Source: Ladona fulva
Lineage: Eukaryota > Arthropoda > Insecta > Odonata > Libellulidae
Direction: 5' to 3'
Assembly: GCA_000376725.2 (NCBI GenBank)
Contig: KZ308791.1
Span: forward strand, 79,725 to 143,724
DNA: 64,000 bases
This document shows, piece after piece, positions 1-11,580 of the stretch (its first letter is position 1; each line of letters opens with the position of its first letter). The translations under genes and the position numbers were made by a program. The notes beneath the pieces are model-generated. The model saw nothing but the letters and a program-made list of their open reading frames with translations, made no database searches and was not told the origin of the DNA.

Positions 1-580
1 CGTAAGATCATATTAACTCAATATATTTCTTACCATTATTTATAATATTTATTCTACTGTTTTCAAGACATGAAAGCATACTTTACGTATATTTCTTATA
101 GAAAAATATAAGAACTGGTTATCCCCGTTTACTTATGGGACTTACGTATGGGATAATTCATGAAATCAACATTCAACAATGGCCTTAGTCGTCAAAGAGA
201 TGGGTTGTTAATTTCCGAAACATTTTACCAATTTTCCGTGTATTTTATCAAAGTTCTCGAAATTTCGAATTTATGTGAATGTTTCACGACTAAAATAAGA
301 TTCTATGATCATTTTCCTTTCTTGTGACACTTGTCTCAATTTCGTAAGACCATTATTTCTAAATTAACTATGTAAAAGAAACAACTTCTCCATGTAACGA
401 AAACGTACTTTACGTACATCTCTTATGGAAACGTATTATGGGCTCCTAGGTTCGAACCTGGGCCTTTACAAAGATGAGAATAGTTTTCCTGGGGGGTTCA
501 GCATCGTAGAAACACAATGCAGTTTGTTTCAGATCTCTAAGTCAAGTCATTTATAATAAATATCATAAATATAATAAATA
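1..580. other. AT-rich DNA with a B-box-like remnant
   Basis: No gene is visible. At about 437-470 a near-palindromic GGTTCGAACC occurs, which reads as a Pol III B box on either strand. No A box is found at the expected distance, so this may be a very decayed tRNA-derived repeat. The rest is AT-rich with no recognisable structure. Confidence 0.3.
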
Positions 581-612
581 GGGGGACGGACAGACGGACG
601 GGCGGACAGACA
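581..612. repeat. GGAC/AGAC simple repeat
   Basis: A short imperfect tandem of GGAC and AGAC units (GACGGACAGACGGACGGGCG and so on) lies directly after an AT-rich ATAATAAATA stretch. It is a simple-sequence tract with no sign of function. Confidence 0.7.
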
Positions 613-1845
613 TTTGCTTTTTATATACATGATTACTTATTGGTCCATTAATGATAGAAGTATATGGTATTTTGATTTGGCTAGTCTAGTCTAGTATGAT
701 TATCCAATGCCTGAAGAGACACCAGAGATTTCTCATGTTTTGAGTTCCTAAGATCAATTTTCAACGTGATTCCAATGCCGACCCAATGTTTCCATAAATT
801 TGCATCCACTCACTTACCAATCGAAAACGAAAATAAACTGATTTTACCGGTTTCGACTCACTAGAAACAATCCCAAAAGTTTCAGCATAAAGTAACTTTA
901 TTCGAACTGTAAGCGATTCGAATCGTTGAAATGAGTAACTTTCGCGTCACCTGAAATAGATCACGTTACTCGAAGGCGTGCCCACAGGTTAGGGCAAGAT
1001 GAAATGAAAAACCAGTTACTCTCCGTTGCGGATCCTACACGGAAAAGCTCTTATGGAGTCCTTTTTTCTGGACCTAAGTGAACAAGAAAAATGGACGATC
1101 GAGGGATTAAATGCAGGAAGAGGGACGGCGCATTAGTGAAGAGGAATCGGGAAGGACTAAGGTTGTCGGAAATGTGGAATCGCCTCACAGTTGGTAACCC
1201 TGGGAAGAAGTACTCCGATAAAACTGAGATGATCAGATATTACAGCTTCTCTCAAATTTCAGAGTCAGTTGACTGGAGCAATATAGGTGAAGAGCTTCTT
1301 GACCTGGAATAGCCATCGCATCTTAAAATAGTTTATTGCATTGCTGGAACAAATATTATTTTAGATATAAATATTATACACATACATATGCATCTACTTT
1401 GACACTCTTTGCGGCTTTTCTACAGACCTTAACTGAAATACGACGAACTTGCGAATATAAATTATGAAACTCAAACAAATTATCACAACATTTATCATCT
1501 TACCACCTTCCCGTGTTAGAATGGGATAATAAAGCTTTATTTTATTTAAATTTAGCTATTATCGTAAAAAGAATGCGATACTTACCGAAGCTCGTGATTG
1601 AAAGTTAACTGTAGATATACGCTTTCGCATGGGTTTACTTTGAAATATTGTAAGGTAATTATGTACGGAAAAATTATAAATGTAAAAATATCCTTTCAAC
1701 TGTGATTTATCTTTTACGTAGCTATTTCGATTCGCTAAGGATGACGGCAGAGAAAATGAAGTGCAAGATTACAGTTAATGCAAAATTTTAGAGTGAATGT
1801 ATTGCGTAATTTTGTAATTTGAATTCTTTTTACGTCTTTTGATAT
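613..1845. other. No feature seen (about 1.2 kb)
   Basis: AT-rich DNA. A 73-codon open frame at 1091-1312 has a basic, low-information product with no recognised domain, and neither splice signals nor homology support it. Confidence 0.5.
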
Positions 1846-1975
1846 TTAACACGTTTTTATTACACTTCTTCGTTGGCGCTAGCCAACGTAAAAGTAATAA
1901 AACGCGTAAGTAAAACGTGTAATAAAAAACGCTACGTTGGTATTTTACCACACTCTTTGAGAGTATATTATTATT
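1846..1975. repeat. Nested imperfect palindromes
   Basis: CGTTGGC at 1871-1877 pairs with GCCAACG at 1882-1888 around a 4-nt centre. Outside it, ACGTTTTTATTACAC-like sequence near 1850 is inverted near 1914-1931, and GTAATAAAACG near 1895 also pairs with the left side. The CCAACGTA motif recurs inverted at 1933-1940. The result is a nested set of imperfect inverted repeats, as expected of a small decayed foldback or MITE. No target duplication could be identified. Confidence 0.5.
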
Positions 1976-2033
1976 ACTAATTACTATTACTATTTACTTA
2001 CTAGTACATTACTATTACTATTACTAGTTACTG
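1967..2033. repeat. TACTAT/TTACTA microsatellite
   Basis: A degenerate run of TTACTA, CTATTA and TAGTAC-type units directly follows the palindromic segment. Simple-sequence DNA next to a palindrome is common at repeat edges. Confidence 0.7.
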
Positions 2034-3687
2034 TTTTCCATTCTTTTAGCGCCGAGGTCGTGGCTTACTAGTACCATACCAATGCCTAAATGGATTTTAC
2101 GCAAATACTTATCAAGCAAAGGGGACTTGTGCTGAACGTGAAGATCTAGATGTAGTGCGGTAATGTAAAATATCTCATCGCTACTCAATGCAGTATGCCT
2201 GCTTATAATAAATGGTCAAATAATTCTTCTTTCACATACGACCAAAGAAGGTCATGCAGTTTGCGGTTATTTGCACAGGTGGAGATCGATCCAGAGAATG
2301 CGACTGGCAATTAGCCAATCTAACATCTTCTAGGTCGGTTTGACATCATTCCGACTTGAATCTAGGGCTCGAATATTCCTCAATCGTTACGGAAATTCAT
2401 AATCAATGCATTCGAGATGACACACACGTCTTAAAATACGAAGAGTCTACGAAGGGCAAATCTAAATTCATTGATGAAAAGCCACAGTCACAAAAAAAAT
2501 TCCTTTAAGCCTGGGTTCGCAGATTTCCAATAAACGGATAATTTCGTTTTTTTATGTATTTTAATTCTGAACCAGAACGAAATCCTGAATGTTTTGATCA
2601 ATAATTTTAGTTTCGAGGAGAAATTGAAAATATTTTGTTCTGAAGACGGGGTACTTTCTGTGTAATCACAAATCTAGCTCGCGTACACGATGATATGCAA
2701 GAGGCCATGACATTTTTAATCTTGCTTCCATAATTTTGGGAACGGTTGCAATACGTTGAAAAAAGAGTTTGGATCCTTCCAAAACAACTAAGGAGTTCAA
2801 ATCCCTCTGTTTGACACTCAATGATCAATTTCCAACTGCATTTTAGTTTTCTAACAATAATAATGATTAAAATTTATAGGGATTTAAGATGGATTAGAAC
2901 GAAATGAATGATTTGGCGGGTGATTCGAAATTCAGATTTTTATTTGCCGTTTAAAACTGGTTAAAAATGAAAAATCAATTTTAGAAAGTTATTGAATTAG
3001 ATGAATATAAATGTTATAAGGCTTGACAAAAGTATCTATTTTCAGTACTACTCTGATGAGGGAAGATTTTAACAACGGTTTTGTCTCCATGCTATTTAAC
3101 TACTACTGAATAGGAAAAGCATTCATGATTTTAAAATTGCTAAACGAATTAATCGCTAATTTTTTTGCATTCGTATTTACTATTTTAGATCGGTCCGATT
3201 TCATAAGAGGGTGAGGAGTAACTATAAAAGCTGGTTCACACTTGAGGTAATCTAATCGAACACATTAAATGTACTTAGAGAATTGATAAAACACATAGCA
3301 AACAAAATATAAAAAGATTAGTACATGAAAATGTATACAAATATAAATTTACGACTTTAGTCAATCAAGAGTGAAGGGAAAACTGAACAGTCCGGTATTC
3401 ACTACAGTTGAAGGGGAAATGTGAGCTGCTTTTAAAGAGAGGTACAAATGGCAGTGTTTATAGAAGTGAGCTTGCGTTTACCTTCATACGTGGTAGCAAA
3501 AATTAGGTATGTCAGGAGAGGCGTATGAGCAACCCGAATGCAGTTGAAATGATCCATGCCTTGAGCAAGTGCGGTAAAGGCAGTGGATACCGAGTAATGA
3601 ATGTGTAAAGAAAGAATCCGTGAACATTATGAAGAGTATAGCTAAGGCACGTCAGTTTGAGCATATGGATGGGATGGAAGAGAAATG
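2034..3687. other. No feature seen (about 1.6 kb)
   Basis: AT-rich DNA. Short open frames on both strands are frequently interrupted and have unrecognisable products. Confidence 0.5.
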
Positions 3688-3795
3688 AAACGTGGTTTGA
3701 AAGGGAAAGGAAGGCCAAGAGATAGCTGGCTAATTGGTGCTAATGAAATCCTTGGAGAAGTACAATTATTCAACAGAATGCAAGTAAACGGGTGA
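3688..3795 (+). pseudogene. Possible non-LTR RT C-terminal scrap
   Basis: In one frame a basic peptide containing KGKGRPRDSW is followed by a short acidic and hydrophobic stretch, ending at a stop at 3793-3795. The G-R-P-R-x-x-W pattern is typical of the C-terminal tail of many non-LTR retrotransposon polyproteins, just after the reverse transcriptase. The match is only about 10 residues, stops lie shortly upstream in this frame, and flanking frames are also broken. This is a tentative call, and chance composition in a purine-rich stretch is a real alternative. Confidence 0.25.
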
Positions 3796-6700
3796 AAACG
3801 TGAACAGATAAGTCTGAAGCGAATGTTCTGTTTGGATAGTAAAGTTTGGAGAATTGTGGATAAATGAGGGTATGACAAGGATGTATATGTATGGGTAAGG
3901 AAGAGCTTGCTAACCAAGAAAGACGCATGGGTACGCATTAAGGAACCACTAAGAAAACCGTTCGCTGACAATACATACAGGGACTCCTACTTAGCTGAAA
4001 TACTGCGTTAAGTAGAACGAGGAAACCATTTCTGATTCTTAGCTTCGCGTTCAATGAGAAAGGCAACTTCCCTTTAACGTATAAGCCATGGTTTACTCTC
4101 ATGGTAAATTTGAAGCAATTAGTTGCGATAAGAAAGGGGAAATTATTTAAATGCGTTTTTTTACTCCTAATAATCCGTTTGGATTTGTGACCCCTTTCTC
4201 GCTGACCCTTTATCTAGAGAAAGGGCAGCTTCTTCTCGATCAATTCCATTTTCGCTCTTCAGCTGTTAACCTCTCCCCTCTCCGAAGGCCCTCCGACGGC
4301 AGGAATTCTAATTACTCCCGCAGCTCACTAAACTCTCTCCCACAACTCGGAGGTGCCACTGTTTCTGGTTACTGTCTACACGTTAGTTTCTCCCTCTGGT
4401 TGGCGCAAAGGTTTAAGGGGGGTAATGGCAAGAGAAGGTTCTGCTCCATCGTTGTATTCAGAGAAGAGTTGGACATCGAATAGGGATGAATGTATGCACT
4501 GGGATCTACGAACATAGCTCGGAAAGTCTTCTCGAAAGTTTCCTCGTTGCGCCAGCAAATGCTGTCTATAGTTCTAAGTAATTACTGAAGCGTGTGATAC
4601 GAGTATATGTAAATACTTTTATGATATCTGTTGATATGCTTCATCCTGTCATAAAAGCATTTTTTCCACTTTATTGCCTTAAAATTGTGCTGCACTAAAA
4701 TAGGCCTGGATACCAAATTTTTAATTTGGTTTTCGGTAGCACAAACAATATTAGTTATTTTAACCAATATAAGGACGAACATTTCAGATATAAACTTAAA
4801 CAATCCATAGTATTTCGTAAGGATGGCCTCTAGTTTTTTCCTTTAACTCACATTTACTATTAAGATTTGCCTTTTATTAAATTAAAGAAAGTATTGAGTC
4901 AATATTTAATGCAGAGATAGAAAGCTAAGAATACATATCAAAATTATACACACAACTTCGATGTGCAACTTCAATGTGAAGAACAGACGAATGTCAAAAG
5001 CTTCGCATGAATAGGAAAATATAACCAATATTTCTGTTTGTAACGTTACTTCTTAGAAAGTGCACTTTTACTGCGTCTTACGATTTTCCTTATCCATCCG
5101 GTATTTCATAATTACAGAAAAATACACAACAAAATTGAGGTGAAAGTTCGGCATACTATATATAGCGTGGACAAAATGTTTTGACTATGAAGAATTAGGG
5201 AAGGGAAAATAAAGTGTGAATATTAGGATAAAGAAAAAATTAAGAAAACTAGCGATAAATAGAAAGCCATAAAAATAATCAAAATAGAAATTAAAACAAT
5301 TTCCTCACTTCCTACGACGTATTACCAACGATAATAGACGTTAACTAAAGGTAAAAAGGAGATCAGCGCAGGCAAAATAATCCTTCCAAGGTTAGAGAAA
5401 TTGACCAGCAAAAGAAATATACAAACTTAAGGTGAAAATTAGTAAAATATGTGCCCGGAGTACGGTGCTGTGTAGATTTAAATGTTTAGTGTTATAAAAG
5501 AGGAAACTCTTCTACCGTGATAGGTGCATACATATTCATACATTCTTGAAAACAAAGTAACCTTGGGGAATTTCCCGTAAGGACTCTGAGATACTGTACA
5601 CTTGGTTAATCTTTCATCATTGTATACATTTACTCCAATCCTATTGTCTCAAGGGTCAGTTTTAAGTAATGCAACGTATAATAAAGTGCATATGTCTGTG
5701 ACTGTACTATGAACCCAGGAGATGGTATAAACCTCTCATCAAACAACTGCCTGTCTGTGAAGCCATCAGCCCGAGGGCCGGCAGGATACTTAATACCTCC
5801 ATTCCCTCTCCCAAAAGCTTTGAAGAGGGAATTAGGCTTACTATGAAAGATGAGGAGTGAGCTAATCTGCTCTCTTCTTCCTCACTAATTATGATCCAGA
5901 AAAGCATTATTGCAATAAATTGAAGTTATTGGAGTACAATGACCATATGAACAGTTTTCATAGAATTTTATGAGGAATGACTAAAACGATTTCCATTAAT
6001 CAGCACCGCTTATACCTCAGTAACTTAAAAATTATTACAAGCATGAACAAGACTGTTAAAAAGATAAGAAAGATGCATCTTCTCTATCCTGTATCAAAAT
6101 AATAATAAAATTGTTGCAATGACCAAGATATCTAATGGGGAATATCTATTGTAATATAAATACGAACATTTGTATACATAATGAAGTACTTCATCATGAC
6201 CTCAAACGTAATTCTGAAGAAAAACATTATTTACAGATAGATATCCTGTGGCAATTCCAAAGAAAACATCCATGGGTAAGAAAGTAGAAGAAATGAAGAA
6301 ATCGAACTCCCCTGAATTCGAATCTTATTTAACTTTCCGGAAATTCCATCCCTCGAAAGCCTCCAAAGTGATTTCCGACTCGATTGACGTTCTGCCCAAG
6401 TTATCCTATTCCGCATTCTTCCGAGAAACATTCTAATTCTCGAAATTTTCATCCATCATCTTGGAGCAAAAGCGCAAAATGTATTCCTCGAAAACGGAAC
6501 ACACGATTCCGAAAACTTATATAAAGCGATAAGGCACCCTTCTCTCGCTGCGTCCTCTCGAAGTTTGGTCCCATCATTCCCAAGTAATCCAACCCTTCAT
6601 CCTCGGCTTTCTTCTCAGATTCTCCCTTAAGTCCCTCACCAAGTCTCGGCCCAAATCCTATCTCGACGCTCACAAACAAATGCACTCAACCATCGAACCG

Positions 6701-6882
6701 TGTGCGAACGATAATACTGGTATTTTACTATACACAATACGACGAACTCTATATAGTAGAATAGCGGCAACGTAAACGCATACATAATGTAGCAAATGTT
6801 TTCCCTTTCTATTGTTCCAAACTTTTTGGTGATCAATCTATCAATTACATTAGGTACATACATAGTTCAACGTATCGAATTA
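3796..6882. other. No feature seen (about 3 kb)
   Basis: AT-rich sequence. Open frames of 60-110 codons, including one at 4151-4483 in a slightly more GC-rich patch, carry no recognised motifs. No promoter, repeat or RNA gene was identified. Confidence 0.5.
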
Positions 6883-7021
6883 ATCGTTCGCGAACGATCT
6901 ATCGATTAAATTTGTTATACAATCGATATGTATCGAATAAATCGATAAAGAGCGATTCATGATTAAAGTCGATAGATCAAAAACCGAATTAATCGATAGA
7001 TTGATCATCAATATTATCGAT
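6883..7021. promoter_or_regulatory. ATCGAT site cluster with 16-bp palindrome
   Basis: Five exact ATCGAT hexamers lie at 6901, 6922, 6941, 6992 and 7016, with further near matches (TATCGAAT, GTCGATAG) between them. A perfect 16-bp palindrome ATCGTTCGCGAACGAT lies at 6883-6898. TATCGATA-type sites are bound in flies by DREF and the BEAF insulator proteins. Whether a homologue reads this cluster is unknown. It could also be a diverged short tandem repeat. Confidence 0.4.
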
Positions 7022-8491
7022 AGTAGATACTGCAACGTACAGATAACTTTAATGAACGAAAACTTCACTTTTTAAAACAATAAGAGGTGATTGCGCCCGA
7101 TGAAGCTGTATGTTGAAGCCTTTTCCTGAATTTATTTGAACATTTGCACAATCACTACATATATCTCACTCTTTGATTAATATACCTACGCCAATTCCCG
7201 TCAGCAACCCACTAATCCAAACAGATCTTTTTCGGTCCACTCCATCTTTATTACCACTAACAGCCATATTATGATCAATCATAATTACTTGCTTCTATCC
7301 ACCCTTCCAAGCTAATTGGAAAGGCAACCTGAATATAGCTCAACAAGATCCAGATGGAAATTATAGTTATCTACAATATGAAACAATATATACTTTTTTT
7401 CCATATGTGAAATATCTAACGATACACAAAAGCATCCGGTGAAAGAAACCAAAGGTCTCCTTTAGTCACGTTCACAGTATTCAAATTCAATACAACCAAG
7501 TCCCATTTAAAAAGAACGCAGAGTTGAACAACTGTATAACTAAATTCGTACGGGAAAGATCACTATGAGCGCTTAGAAAACGACGAAGAAATTAAAGCCT
7601 TTGAGCGTACAGAGCAGACGAGATCATCGAAGAAGTTATCGAAGAGTTGGAGGGAAATTTCAGCCTCGCTTGAGAACAGAATATTTATTGTATTTGGTGC
7701 GTAAGTAATTTTGGGTAAGCGTGATTTTAGAGTTACTGAACGAGAGTAGAATTATTCGAGATGGAAACATTAGTACCGCTTGGAATGCCACCAAACTTAA
7801 TACGGGAAATAAGATTCAAAAGAAAATGCACTTCAGAACAGCCTGGACTGGGAAGCAATTTGGACTCATATGAAGCAGTGATAAAACAGAAGGCGTATGG
7901 TGCCTGAGGAAATTTTTGGAAGACACGTTACTCGTATAGAAGACAAAGGAAAAGGTAGAAGACAAAGGACACATTTAAGGAATCAAACGGGTAATGGAGA
8001 GGAAAAAGATAGTATTACTCAGTTGGAATGATATGGAATATCTATGAATATCACATGAATAGACTCTTCTTGCAGCAAGTAACAGAGTAAATCATGAGTT
8101 CGTCAATTTATCTTCGTAAGTAGGAATAGGAATGTATGAAAAAATGTTCAAAAGGTTATTAATGTAACTGATATTGACCTCGATTAAGACGCGTTTGAAA
8201 AGGTGATAACAAATAAGGAAGAATTAGAACGAAGTGGAAAAACAAAATCTTTAATACGAAATATTTGTCTCTAGGGGAAGAATTGCAGGATTTCCTGCGG
8301 GAACTACACATCTATGGACCAAGAATTGTGGATGGATATCGTAATAAGATTATTCCACAGTAAAACTAAATTATGAAGAAAAAAAGCAAAATAGGAATAT
8401 AAACAAACAATAAAGCAAAGCGGGAGGGTTTATTTTCGAACGTGTGATTCTTTGGTATAGAAGAAATCAGTAGAATATTTTGAGCATATTT
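7022..8491. other. No feature seen (about 1.5 kb)
   Basis: AT-rich DNA. The purine-rich stretch at about 7550-8250 has no open frame of note and no recognised repeat. Confidence 0.5.
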
Positions 8492-8648
8492 CATTAGTGC
8501 ATAGGGCTCCCAGGTAGCCAAGTGGGCAAAGCGGCAAGTGGACTTTGGCGAAAGCGATCCCAGGTTCGATTCCCGGTGGAGGCTCACGTGCGAAATGACC
8601 TAAGTTGTCGAAGCACTTTCAACAATACTACTACTACTCCATTAGTGC
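8492..8648 (+). repeat. tRNA-derived SINE, family 1, with TSD
   Basis: This is the clearest SINE in the window. The A box TAGCCAAGTGG is at 8515-8525 and the B box GGTTCGATTCC at 8563-8573, the correct spacing for a Pol III promoter. The D-arm-like GTAGCCAAGTGGGCAAAGC resembles Leu/Ser-type tRNAs. A tRNA-unrelated body containing CGTGCGAAATGACC follows, then an ACT-rich tail at about 8623-8639. The insert (about 8503-8639) is flanked by CATTAGTGC at 8492-8500 and 8640-8648, a target-site duplication. The acceptor-like ends pair poorly, so this is not a functional tRNA gene. The exact B box and clear duplications suggest a relatively young insertion. Confidence 0.85.
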
Positions 8649-10312
8649 GTTCTCCATATGCAGAAGTTTCAATTTTCAAATTTGACCATCCTAATACTCT
8701 CCTAAAATTAATAATCACCTTTCAATCTTTAGAGGAAAATGTATTTTATTAACTTTATCAGAATATCAGCAAAAATAAGACATCGAGATTAAATGAAGTG
8801 ATCGACTAATCGAATTTTAAGCTGATGCCTCGGGAGATATAAGAGTATTTCAAAAATTCAAAGCGTTGATGTTACACGTCCCAATTTCATTTTATATTGA
8901 AAAGTACAAACTTTTACCAACTCTTAGGCGACGCTGGTTTCGGTGAAATGTTTATCAATTTCACCAAAAAGTAAATTTCTCCTCGGCTTTGCTTCGGAGC
9001 CGATTTTCAGAAATTTAGTTACTTAATTGGGTTGATAATTATAGTTAGCAGAGAGGTCGCAGGGTACCTTCAGTGAAATTCATAAACCTAATTTCCTCAC
9101 TTAATCCAAATGGAAAATTTCTACAAATTTAAGCCGTGAACAACGTTGTATACAAGCATAGTAATCTTCCATTATAAAACCTATCCCAACATACATCCGA
9201 TATGAAGCGTCTATGATTTCGAGATATCCCTCGCAATTTTTTCGTTCACATTTAACTCCCATTATTCAAATTATTCAGATCTGAGACGAATATCTGAGTG
9301 AAGCCGATGGCTCCCTCCCCAACCAAGTGTGTACCCTCTCTGCAATCGGAGAGAATTTCGCGCTAAATTCGTTAGAAAAACGAACCTCCTCGGCCGCAAA
9401 TTCAAAGCAGATGGGAAGTAAAAGAGGAGGGAAATGTTGGAATATATAGGTGAGAATTGTAGGCGGCTAATTGCATTCAGCTCCCGGCCAATTTCTGGTC
9501 CGAGGGAAGGGAGCATCAATTTAGCCCAAAAATTGAGTAACTCCGCCTGAAACTCTCGAGCAGACAGGCAAAGAGGATTTCAAGGATGGGATTTCCTCGC
9601 TACACAAGCAGATAATTAATTTGGAGGTGGATGTGGGCTGGAAAGGATGGACATTAGCGGAAAATTAAAAATTCGATACATTCTTGCGAGGAGCAGCTTA
9701 AGAAAAAGAGCATCAAGGAAGTATTTTACTAAATGAAGTTGCCGTTGGCGGAGAATTCTAATTAAATAATTAGTTGTCCAGTGATGAGGTTATTAGGTCT
9801 CTAAATAAACACGACCTCATTAATATTAAAAAACGTGCAAATTCACATCGGAAATTCTGTTATTAAAGTTCTTCCTCTACTGGCCACTGCTAATATCATC
9901 AAGCTTATTGAGAGTGGCTTAAACAAGAGAAACACGATAAAGTTTACATTAAAGCCATAAAATACGAAAGCAAGCTAAATAAAATGACCGAGCTGTGACT
10001 TACTGGGAGGACTTCCTCAACGTTCATAAATTCTTTATTCCCAGAGGTGACACTGACCGAAAGTTAGATTGAGGTGTTTACGTAAATATGTCAATTGAAT
10101 CTAAAGCATAGTAAAACAAAGAAGAGGATTGATTAAAAATTTAGCGTAGCAACTGGAATAGCCATCGTTTGTCTTCCAAGAGTATTGCCACGGTCAATGT
10201 GACAAGTTTTGGGCTTCTTGCGAGATGTAAAGCGAGAAAACCTCTACAAGAAAGTTGAGTGAAAGATCAGTCAGACATTACTAAAAGACATACTAGAACT
10301 TAATATGCAACA
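8649..10312. other. AT-rich DNA with a GC-richer block
   Basis: No gene or repeat was recognised. At about 9290-9560 the sequence becomes richer in G+C and CpG. It contains small inverted motifs but no open frame with a recognisable product, and is a candidate conserved non-coding element only. Confidence 0.4.
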
Positions 10313-10362
10313 TAAGTGTAAACTCCAAGTAAAGAATTCTCTTTACTTGGAGTTTACACTTA
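10313..10362. repeat. Perfect 23-bp hairpin
   Basis: Positions 10313-10335 are exactly complementary to 10340-10362, with a 4-nt ATTC loop. No mismatch occurs in 23 bp. Transcribed from either strand it would form a tight hairpin. It is shorter and has a tighter loop than a typical animal pre-miRNA, so a recent fold-back mutation or a minimal foldback repeat is more likely. Confidence 0.9.
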
Positions 10363-10659
10363 CAAAGCCACCACTAGACTGTGAGGTTAGCTGCGGCAAC
10401 AACTTTTAATAGCAATAGCCATTTCAAGCGAGAGAGATGGAACGCATATCAAAACGAACGAATCGCAGAATCAACACTCACTTCAGGATACAGCACAAAG
10501 CAGCAGAGGTAGGGAGTACGACGGCGATAGACAATGCTGACGAAAAATCTTTGAAAGGACGATTTCAAAAACGAGGCATTCGGTCTGGGAAGTTCTCAAA
10601 ATCGGTAGATTAGGCGATGTTTCAAAAGTTTAACAGAAAAACTTAATTGTCATTTTGCC

Positions 10660-10738
10660 GATAAAGCGGCGCAAGAGCAGGAGGAGCCTGGATAATCTCC
10701 TCGGGCTAACATATTGCTTTTAGCCGGGTCGCTTTATC
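10660..10738 (+). ncRNA. Candidate three-way-junction RNA fold
   Basis: Three helices nest without conflict. P1 pairs 10660-10670 with 10728-10738 (11 bp including one G-U that works only for the plus-strand transcript). P2 pairs GAGGAG at 10681-10686 with CTCCTC at 10697-10702. P3 pairs GGCTAA at 10704-10709 with TTAGCC at 10720-10725. P2 and P3 both have 10-nt loops. The junction strands are 10, 1 and 2 nt. The segment lies in a locally GC-richer block. No known RNA family was recognised, and the fold was found by eye, so chance pairing is not excluded. Confidence 0.3.
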
Positions 10739-11392
10739 TGGGAGAATGGCGAGCTTATATTTCACCGGTTCGAGGGGAAAGAAAAGGATCGAATCGAGGG
10801 GAGTGTTTTGTGGCCGACTAAGAATGCGCCCACGGAAACAATCCGGAATATTCATAGGCATTCCTCGCCCGAGGGTCAAAGGTGAAGGGATTTACAGATA
10901 TGGAGGGAGAGAAATAGGGAGAATAAAGACTGATTCTCTTTCATCTGAAGCAAAGTGAGAAAAAGGGAATTACTGCGAGAACGGTGGAGCAATTTAGTCG
11001 ACACGGCTGGACATCAAAGTATCTCCTCGGAAAACTTTCCACGATACGCAGCATTTTCGTAGCATTCGCTGAGTTATAAAATCAGATCCTTTGCATCGTA
11101 GGGCCGTGTTTGTGAGCAATGGACGGCGTTGGAAAATCAGTGACCTGTGCTATAATAACATAGCAGCGAAGAGTAGGTATCGTTGGCTTAGAAGATCTTT
11201 GGAAATTAATGTAGGCCAACAGAAATTGAAATACCGGGAAAATGTAGGAATGAGGTAATTGAAAGAGGTTGATACTGTTATTGAATAGATTTTTTTCATA
11301 TTGAATATTTTTATAAGGCAGATTTCATGTTACGAAACGTTTCAATTATTGTTACTCTTTACAATTAGAGAAATGAGCTCAAAGATCGATGA
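10739..11392. other. GC-richer block, then AT-rich DNA
   Basis: To about 11000 the sequence is moderately GC-rich and purine-rich. An open frame at 10746-10958 encodes a basic peptide with no recognised domain. No repeat was recognised. Confidence 0.4.
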
Positions 11393-11580
11393 GATTTGAG
11401 TGACATTCGGGATTATTGAATTGCTTGTAAAGTAAATTAGAAAATTACTCGATAAATAAACGGCTACCTATAATTTTATTACGCATTGATAGATTTGAGT
11501 GGCCTTCAGGATTAACGAGTTGCCTATCAATTACATTAGATCATTACTCGATAAATAAACGACTGCTTACAATAAAGATG
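11393..11580. repeat. Two-copy tandem duplication, period 99 bp
   Basis: GATTTGAGTG begins at 11393 and again at 11492. The two units share the order GATTTGAGTG, then GGATTA, then TTACTCGATAAATAAACG, with scattered substitutions between. The divergence suggests an old local duplication. No function is apparent. Confidence 0.75.

Noticed and set aside
8504..8583. Functional tRNA gene (Leu/Ser-like D arm, exact B box)
   Set aside because: Acceptor ends pair poorly, and a SINE body, ACT-rich tail and target duplications follow.
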